A DNA stretch of 64,000 bases from Polaribacter sejongensis (lineage in GTDB: Bacteria; Bacteroidota; Bacteroidia; Flavobacteriales; Flavobacteriaceae), in NCBI RefSeq assembly GCF_038024065.1, contig NZ_CP150667.1:3727501-3791500 (forward strand). Reading direction: 5' to 3'. Shown here piece after piece: positions 58,309 to 64,000 of this stretch (its first letter is position 1; each line of letters begins with the position of its first letter). Below the pieces are notes generated by a model that searched no databases, had not been told where the DNA came from, and worked only from the letters and a program-made list of their open reading frames with translations. The position numbers were made by a program, and so were the translations under genes.

Positions 58309-59625
58309 ATGAAGTCATTATTTAAAGTGTTCATCTTGTTTATTCCGCTGGTTATTTGTGGACAAAAGATGGACAATGTTCATTTTGAGGAATATGATTT
58401 AGCAAACGGATTGCATGTTATTCTTCATAAAGATGTAAACGAACCCAATGTAATTGTTGGTACTAAATACCATGTAGGTTCTAAAAATGAAGAGATAGGG
58501 AAAACAGGATATGCACATTTTTACGAGCATCTTTTATTCCATGGAACAAAAAATATCCCGCAAGGAAAATTTGAAAGTATTATTTTAGATGCTGGTGGGT
58601 ATTGCAACGCTTATACTAATTATGATGTAACTTATTATTATCAATTATTGCCTGCACACGAATTTAAATTAGGTCTTTGGGCAGAATCAGAGAGAATGTT
58701 ACATCCGGTAATTACATCAGAAGGTATTAATCGAGAAAGAGAGATTGTAAAGGAAGAAAAAAGAATGCGTTACGATAGTAAACCATTGGGTAATTCTTAC
58801 TTTGAAATGATGTCTAAACTATTTTCTGATGAAACTTACGGACACAATATGATTGGTTCTATGGAAGATCTTAATGCGGCTTCTAAAGAAGATTTTGATG
58901 CATTTTTAAAAACGTATTACACTCCTAATAATGCCTGTTTAGTAGTTTCTGGTAATATTGATATTAAAGAAACTAAAAAATGGATAAAGCTTTATTTTAA
59001 AGATATTCCGAAAGGGAAAAAGATAAAAAGACCTATAAAGTTTGATAGAATATCTGGACTCGAAAAGCATACAGAAAGAACTGTAAAAGGCCTAAAAGGA
59101 GAATCTATATTAGTAGGATATCCGTTAATGTCACAAAGTGATGCAGATGCTCCTGCAATGCAAATAATAAATGCTATTTTATCTGGTAGTAGTAATTATT
59201 CCTATTTTGAAAATCATCTAAATTTAAAGAAAGATACCATTATTAAACGTATTAAATCTTCAGTTGATTTTTGGGAAAAGGAAGGAACATTGCGTATTAC
59301 TGCAAATGTTGAGAGTAAAAATAGTGAACCTTATTTACTAGAAAAATTAGAGGAACAAATAATGCTTTTAAAAAATGAGCATGTAGACGCTGTTGTATTG
59401 CAACAAGTAAAAAAGCAATTCGAATCTGCTCATGTAGATTACTTTTATCATGCAGAAACATTTGCAGATAAGGTAACTAATTATTATCACTTATATAATA
59501 AAACATCAGACATTAGAAATCTTATAGATGATTTTAATAAGGTAACAGCGGATGACATTCAGCGAGTTGCTAAAAAATATTTAGATAAAAAGAATCGAGT
59601 AGTAATTGTTTACCACCCAGAATAA
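58309..59625 (+). CDS. M16 family zinc peptidase, catalytic subunit
   Basis: A 438-residue exported peptidase; signal peptide ends VICGQ. The inverted zinc motif HxxEH is HFYEH at residues 70-74, with the third ligand Glu about 76 residues later in REIVKEEKRMRYD (E150). Two M16 domains fill the protein (the second has INAILSGSSNYSYFENHLNLKKDTIIKRI). It overlaps the next gene by 20 bases only in the long alternative frame, and lies next to an inactive partner. It would cleave peptides or small proteins in the periplasm. Confidence 0.95.
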   Translation: MKSLFKVFILFIPLVICGQKMDNVHFEEYDLANGLHVILHKDVNEPNVIVGTKYHVGSKNEEIGKTGYAHFYEHLLFHGTKNIPQGKFESIILDAGGYCNAYTNYDVTYYYQLLPAHEFKLGLWAESERMLHPVITSEGINREREIVKEEKRMRYDSKPLGNSYFEMMSKLFSDETYGHNMIGSMEDLNAASKEDFDAFLKTYYTPNNACLVVSGNIDIKETKKWIKLYFKDIPKGKKIKRPIKFDRISGLEKHTERTVKGLKGESILVGYPLMSQSDADAPAMQIINAILSGSSNYSYFENHLNLKKDTIIKRIKSSVDFWEKEGTLRITANVESKNSEPYLLEKLEEQIMLLKNEHVDAVVLQQVKKQFESAHVDYFYHAETFADKVTNYYHLYNKTSDIRNLIDDFNKVTADDIQRVAKKYLDKKNRVVIVYHPE

Positions 59626-59635
59626 TTTATTAAAA

Positions 59636-61081
59636 ATGAAAAATATTTATATATTAATATTTGCTATTTGTTTTAGCTTTAAGGCTATTGCACAAGTAGA
59701 TCGTTCTATGCCTCCAGAAGCAGATGAGCCTGTAAAATTAAATGTAGGTAAATTAATTCCGATACAATTAGACAACGGACTTCGTATTTATTTAGCTCCG
59801 GTAAAAGAGTATCCAAAATTTACAATATCGGTAAATATAGAATTACCGGGTTATGATGAGGAAGAAAGATTAGCAGAAAAGAAAATTTTAAATTCAGCGT
59901 ATTCAAATAAACTATCAGAGAAATACCCTAAAGGAGAAATTGATTCTATATCTAATTACTACGGCGCTTTGTTAAATGCGAGTATGTATGGTGGTACAAT
60001 TAAAGGGATGAAACAAGACGTAAACCTTTTGTTAGATGTGTATGTAGATGCATTATTACATCCTGTTATTACGGATGCGTACATTCAAAAAAGACAAGAA
60101 GAACAGGTTGAAAAAGATAAGAAGAAAATATCAAAAGTAAATACACCTAAAAGGCCGTTTTCGATAGAAAAAATTATAGATTCCTTGTTATTTGGCAATG
60201 AGAAGAAAGTTATTGAAACTCAAGAAAAAGTGAAAGCTAATTATAATGGTTTAACAGTTTCTGATATTGAAAACTTTAAAAATGATAGAATTGTATCTAA
60301 TAATTCTTTAATAGTAGTTGTTGGAGATTTTACAGAAAAAGAATGTAAAGAATTAATGATGCGTTATTTTGGTGCTTGGAAATCTGGAGAACCTTATGTT
60401 AAGAATAGCCCTATAAATAAAAAAACTTCTATTATTAAAAAAAGGAAAATAGTGGTTGTAGATGCGCCAAATGCAGTTCAGTCTGATATTTCTTTTAGAT
60501 GGCATTTAGGGGATGCATATACTTATTTTAAAGATGATATTAAGTTACAAGTGTTAAATGAAATTTTTGGAGCGAGTCAACTATCCTATTTGTATAAAAA
60601 TTTAAGAGAAGATAAAGGGCTTTGTTATTTTATACGATCTTCTGTTGGAGCTTCTGCTGTTGGTGGTAGAGGAACTGTTCGTACAAGTGTACGTAATAAT
60701 CAAACGGCGTATGCTATAGAAAACATCATTTTAGAAATGTTGCGATTAAGAAACGGAAAAGTAAGCGCTTCAGATTTAAAAATTGCTAAAAACAGTTTAA
60801 TTGGTAGTTATACACGATCTTTAAATGCAATTGCCCCAATTCCGTATATTACGTTTGCCATGCAAAAAGATGATTATAATTTACCTGATGATTATTTACA
60901 AAGTAAAGTAGAAAAATATTATGCAGTAAATGTTGATGATATTATGGCAATGTCTCAAAAATATATAGATCCTTTTAAATCGGTTATTTATATTAAAGGT
61001 AAAGTTTCTGAACTAAAAGGGACGCTAGAAAAATTTGGAGATGTAATATACTTTGATGAAAAAGGAAATACAATAGAATAA
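59636..61081 (+). CDS. M16 family protein lacking the HxxEH site (non-catalytic subunit)
   Basis: A 481-residue exported protein, started at ATG 59636 (MKNIYILIFAICFSFKAIAQ, a clean signal peptide). The usual HxxEH position has EERLAEKKIL, so zinc cannot be bound. The C-terminal substrate-binding elements remain: SQLSYLYKNLREDKGLCYFIRSSVGA (the R/Y pair). Paired active and inactive subunits are known for mitochondrial processing peptidase and some bacterial M16B enzymes. It lies 10 bases after the catalytic gene stop and ends the operon. Confidence 0.93.
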   Translation: MKNIYILIFAICFSFKAIAQVDRSMPPEADEPVKLNVGKLIPIQLDNGLRIYLAPVKEYPKFTISVNIELPGYDEEERLAEKKILNSAYSNKLSEKYPKGEIDSISNYYGALLNASMYGGTIKGMKQDVNLLLDVYVDALLHPVITDAYIQKRQEEQVEKDKKKISKVNTPKRPFSIEKIIDSLLFGNEKKVIETQEKVKANYNGLTVSDIENFKNDRIVSNNSLIVVVGDFTEKECKELMMRYFGAWKSGEPYVKNSPINKKTSIIKKRKIVVVDAPNAVQSDISFRWHLGDAYTYFKDDIKLQVLNEIFGASQLSYLYKNLREDKGLCYFIRSSVGASAVGGRGTVRTSVRNNQTAYAIENIILEMLRLRNGKVSASDLKIAKNSLIGSYTRSLNAIAPIPYITFAMQKDDYNLPDDYLQSKVEKYYAVNVDDIMAMSQKYIDPFKSVIYIKGKVSELKGTLEKFGDVIYFDEKGNTIE

Positions 61082-61103
61082 GCTTAACGTTTACTAAAAA
61101 TAT

Positions 61104-61134
61104 AAAAATCCTAGAAGTAATTCTAGGATTTTTT
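61104..61134. terminator. Bidirectional terminator of the TonB/M16 operon
   Basis: AAAAATCCTAGAA / TTCTAGGATTTTT with a GTAA loop. It separates the operon from the convergent ChaN-like gene. Confidence 0.92.
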
Positions 61135-61162
61135 ATTGTAAAAGAAAGTTAGAATCAGAAAA

Positions 61163-62047
61163 CTAACTTTCTGTTTGTGTCATATTATCTGCAACTACAA
61201 GAATATAATTGGCAATGGTATTTTTTTCTTCTTTGGTCATTTTATCCCATTCAGATTTTGTAACCGTAGTAATCGATTTTAAATTTAATCCAGGTTTAAT
61301 TTTATGAATCCACCAAATAATACCTTGTTCGTAATTTGAGTGATAAGAGCCTTCTATATGAAGTAATAAATCTCCTTTTGTAAAGTTTTTAAGAGAAAAA
61401 TGTGCCATAGTAGCATCTTTTGCAGCTTGTGCTGTTTGTATATTTAACATGTTTGGAGGTACGTGCCCTCCCATATTATCCGCCATTTCTGCATATGCTT
61501 TTACAGTAGGATCAAAATATGTTTCTAAATCAGGACCAATTAAAGCAAGTGCTTCCGGGCTTAATTCTTTTAAAGCACTTATTCCTTTTTTACTAATTAA
61601 AGAAGCATACCTTCTAGGGATGTTTGTAGCAATAAAACGCAGCTTATTCTCTTTAGCAAATTCAACCAAAGGTCTATAGTCTGTGCTGTAATTATTCCAC
61701 ATTTGTGTCATTTCAGGAATCATCTTACTTTCTGGATACAATTCAGATAAATACTCATTTAAAACCAATTGATTTCCGCTTTCTAACATTTCTGCTCCAA
61801 AGAATAATGAGTTTCCTTTTATTTCAAACAAGCTTTTACTAACTTCTAATTGCATCCAATGTGAAATTGGATTGTAATGATATTCGCCAAAAAATACCAT
61901 ATCGCTATCAGCAAGATCTTTAATCATTTTATTATAATTGGCAGTCTTTCCATTATTTTTAAATAATTGATAGGCAGGTTTATCCTGTGCTTTGGTCGTG
62001 CTTATTAGAGATATAAATAAGAGAGTTGTAAGTATTAAATATTTCAT
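61163..62047 (-). CDS. ChaN-family haem-binding-type exported protein
   Basis: A 294-residue protein with a signal peptide (ends STTKAQ). The Cofac_haem_bdg/ChaN domain is visible: MVFFGEYHYNPISHWMQLEVSKSLFE (conserved GExH), GAEMLESGNQ, then FIATNIPRRYASLISKKG and LHIEGSYHSNYEQGIIWWI. Campylobacter ChaN binds haem; other members are esterase-like. No lipobox Cys is present in the leader. It is convergent with the TonB/M16 operon and divergent from the His/Cys small protein. A link to iron is inferred. Confidence 0.88.
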   Translation of the reverse strand: MKYLILTTLLFISLISTTKAQDKPAYQLFKNNGKTANYNKMIKDLADSDMVFFGEYHYNPISHWMQLEVSKSLFEIKGNSLFFGAEMLESGNQLVLNEYLSELYPESKMIPEMTQMWNNYSTDYRPLVEFAKENKLRFIATNIPRRYASLISKKGISALKELSPEALALIGPDLETYFDPTVKAYAEMADNMGGHVPPNMLNIQTAQAAKDATMAHFSLKNFTKGDLLLHIEGSYHSNYEQGIIWWIHKIKPGLNLKSITTVTKSEWDKMTKEEKNTIANYILVVADNMTQTES

Positions 62048-62193
62048 GTTTTGTTAGTTTAGGTTTGCGAAATTAGAGGATGATATAAAAGGTTGTAGTT
62101 AAAGGATTGTTAAATATAAATAGCTTTTTAATTATTGTTTTTCACGCTATTTTAGGTAGTTTATCTAATGAGTTTTTCTTTTTATTATTTTAA

Positions 62194-62260
62194 TGCAATT
62201 TAGTTGCAATAATATTAAAAATAGAATATGTTTGCAATTGCATTAACGCAACTTGATTGC
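62194..62260. promoter_or_regulatory. Operator candidate: GCAA-N5-TTGC dyads
   Basis: Two 13-bp dyads, GCAATTTAGTTGC at 62195-62207 and GCAACTTGATTGC at 62248-62260, bracket a TGCAATTGCA palindrome at 62233-62242. All share GCAA...TTGC half-sites. They lie between the divergent ChaN-like gene and the His/Cys-rich small protein, about 85-150 bases from the latter. A metal-responsive Fur/Zur-type or other dimeric repressor could bind; the regulator is not identified. Confidence 0.6.
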
Positions 62261-62342
62261 TTTAGTAGTAGTAAGGTCTTTTTATATTTAATTGTAAAAA
62301 GTATTTGTAGATAAAATAATTAAATCATTATTTAATGTCTTA

Positions 62343-62651
62343 ATGAAATTCAGTCGCTTAAAAAATAGTATCACTTATTTGTTTCTTGTTCTTTTTCTAT
62401 CAATGAAAATGGCAGGTTTACATGCTTTGTCTCATACAGATGATAAAGAGCATGCACTATATTGTGCAGTATGTGATAATGCGATTGTAAACAATCTAAC
62501 TCCAATAATTAGTTCGGATGGACCTGATCTCGAATTTAAAAATATTGAATTTTTTATTCAGAAAGAAGTAATAACAAACTATAAAAGTATTATTTCTAAG
62601 AATACTTTTCCAAGAGAACTCTTTTCTCGACCTCCACCTTTTTTAGTATAA
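62343..62651 (+). CDS. Small exported His/Cys protein upstream of a TonB receptor
   Basis: A 102-residue product with a signal-like hydrophobic start (SITYLFLVLFLSMKMAGL), then HALSHTDDKEHALYCAVCDNAI, a histidine-rich stretch next to CxxC. It ends with a proline-rich tail (SRPPPFLV). Its place before a TonB receptor, with GCAA...TTGC dyads upstream, suggests a metal sensor or accessory. Small HxxH...CxxC proteins of this type recur upstream of flavobacterial TonB receptors, and DUF2946 proteins look partly alike. It is not assignable to a named family with confidence. Confidence 0.72.
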   Translation: MKFSRLKNSITYLFLVLFLSMKMAGLHALSHTDDKEHALYCAVCDNAIVNNLTPIISSDGPDLEFKNIEFFIQKEVITNYKSIISKNTFPRELFSRPPPFLV

Positions 62652-62882
62652 GTTTTTCTATGCATATTATTTATGAATTCTATAAGTAATTAGTTCTGTG
62701 TTTATTCAATTGATTTCTTTTGAGTGGTTTATTCAATTCATTTTTTTATGGATGTTTTAAACACCTTAATTGCTATTATTTGTCAGTTTATAAAACAAGC
62801 TATTGGTTAGTCTTTATGTATGTATAGATTTTGTCGTGGTTCTTTTTTAAGAACAAATGTTCAAATCTTATAGTATACAATT

Positions 62883-64000
62883 ATGTTTAAAAATATGTTG
62901 AGTATATGGCTATATTTTAGCCTGTGCTCTAGTGCGTTTGCGCAAGATTCTTATCAAATAAAAGGGTCTGTGTTAAATGATAACAACTTACAGCCTTTAG
63001 AAGGTGTTAATGTTGTAGGAGAACATTCATTTTCAATTTCATCTAAATCCGGGGAATTTACAATAGATCTTAAGGAAGAAGGTGTTTATACTTTCAAGAT
63101 TTCTCATGTTGGTTTCGAAGCTAAAACGGTTACAGTCACTGTAAAATCTAAAATAGTTACCATGCCCGTTTTCTTAAGAGAATCGTCTACGTCTTTAGAT
63201 GAAATTAAGGTTTTTGGAAAATCAAAAAAAAGAGTGCTAAAAGAGAATCCGATTGTTTCTCATGTTGTTTCTAAAGAGTTTTTAGATAATAATAGAGAAA
63301 ATAGTTTGATGCAAACTTTAAGTAAAATACCAGGAGTTAGTACAATTAGTATTGGTTCTGGGCAATCGAAACCTACAATTAGAGGCTTAGGTTTTAATAG
63401 AGTTGCTGTAGTACAAAATGGTATAAAACACGAAGCGCAACAATGGGGAAATGATCATGGTTTAGAAATAGACCAACAAGGTATAGACAACATCCAAATT
63501 ATAAAAGGTCCTGCTTCTTTGTTATATGGATCAGATGCTATTGCTGGTGTTATAGATATTCAGCCTAATAAAATTCCGTTACCAAATTCTTTTAGTGGAG
63601 AAGTAAATATTTTGGGAGAAAGTAATAATGATTTATTAGGAATTTCTGCAGGGATTCAATCTAGAAAAGAGAATTGGTTTTACAGAAGTAGATTAACGTA
63701 TAGAGATTACGGAGATTATAAGGTGCCGACAGATAAAATTAATTATGAAAATTACATTTTCGATTTACATGATAATAATTTAAGAAATACTGCGGGGAAT
63801 GAAGCAGATGCAAGTGTAAGTATTGGTTATGTTTCTGATAAAATTACATCAGAAACTACATTTAGTAATGTAAATGCTAAAAACGGATTTTTTGCAAATG
63901 CACATGGTTTAGAAGTAAGAACTTCTACTATCGATTATGATCGTTCTAATAGAGATATCGATTTGCCTTTTCATAAAGTAAATCACTTTAAAATTACCAA
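62883..64000 (+). CDS. TonB-dependent receptor, 5' part (gene runs off the right edge)
   Basis: ATG at 62883; about 372 codons visible with no stop. Signal peptide ends SAFAQ, followed by a CarboxypepD_reg domain (YQIKGSVLNDNNLQPLEGVNVVG, KSGEFTIDL) and the TonB plug: LMQTLSKIPGVSTISIGSGQSKPTIRGLGFNRVAVVQNGIKH, then GIDNIQIIKGPASLLYGSDAIAGVIDI. It lacks an STN domain. The plug is of the classical metal/siderophore type (not SusC), and in context metal import is inferred. The C-terminus is not seen. Confidence 0.92.
   Translation, partial: MFKNMLSIWLYFSLCSSAFAQDSYQIKGSVLNDNNLQPLEGVNVVGEHSFSISSKSGEFTIDLKEEGVYTFKISHVGFEAKTVTVTVKSKIVTMPVFLRESSTSLDEIKVFGKSKKRVLKENPIVSHVVSKEFLDNNRENSLMQTLSKIPGVSTISIGSGQSKPTIRGLGFNRVAVVQNGIKHEAQQWGNDHGLEIDQQGIDNIQIIKGPASLLYGSDAIAGVIDIQPNKIPLPNSFSGEVNILGESNNDLLGISAGIQSRKENWFYRSRLTYRDYGDYKVPTDKINYENYIFDLHDNNLRNTAGNEADASVSIGYVSDKITSETTFSNVNAKNGFFANAHGLEVRTSTIDYDRSNRDIDLPFHKVNHFKIT

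Overview
This window looks like chromosomal DNA of a marine-type flavobacterium (Bacteroidota, Flavobacteriaceae; a Polaribacter- or Tenacibaculum-like genome is my inference). The base composition is strongly AT-rich. Promoters fit the Bacteroidota TAnnTTTG box, and Shine-Dalgarno sequences are mostly absent. The families are typical of the phylum: SusC/SusD, FecR with DUF4974, LytTR two-component pairs, a PID-CTERM-like tail and DUF5522. I saw no rRNA, tRNA, CRISPR array, phage or insertion sequence.

Layout. 0-8.5 kb: MscS-type channel, a repeat-rich spacer, a tRNA-dihydrouridine synthase, a CarboxypepD_reg surface protein, two gene remnants, a MazG-like gene, DUF1684, a possible small transcription unit and an MFS exporter. 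8.5-17.6 kb: CocE-type hydrolase, a DJ-1/PfpI lipoprotein flanked by two oppositely oriented copies of an intergenic element, YgiQ, a nucleotidyltransferase/GHMP-kinase-like fusion and a LytS/LytTR pair. 17.9-22.6 kb: an FAD monooxygenase with a DnaJ-like zinc finger, a methyltransferase, a dienelactone hydrolase, a SigZ-type sigma factor, a 33-residue metallothionein-like peptide and DUF3703. The last two genes carry the same two-box promoter with identical spacing. 22.7-30.2 kb: a TPR histidine kinase and LytTR regulator, then five poorly known genes ending in an M48/TerB protease. 30.6-34.2 kb: icmF, carrying two different intergenic-type repeats in frame. 34.2-39.7 kb: peptidases, DUF4136, DUF5522, DUF4197 and a PAS kinase with its receiver. 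40.4-45.2 kb: an isolated SusC/SusD pair. 45.3-50.3 kb: metabolic and housekeeping genes (BtuF-like, pyrF, tpiA, prmA, clpS). 50.5-61.1 kb: a FecI/FecR-controlled TonB receptor operon with DUF4876, DUF6850 and two M16 proteins. 61.2-64 kb: a ChaN-type lipoprotein, GCAA...TTGC dyads, a His/Cys-rich small protein and the start of another TonB receptor.

How the genes work together. The most coherent unreported-looking unit is the 21.4-22.6 kb module: a sigma factor with a Cys-rich tail, a tiny 11-cysteine peptide and DUF3703, with duplicated promoter boxes that could be the sigma factor's own recognition site. This suggests a metal- or thiol-stress regulon. The second is the FecI/FecR TonB operon, where one active and one inactive M16 subunit suggest import and cleavage of a peptide or protein. 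Function assignments rest on motifs read by eye; no database search was run.
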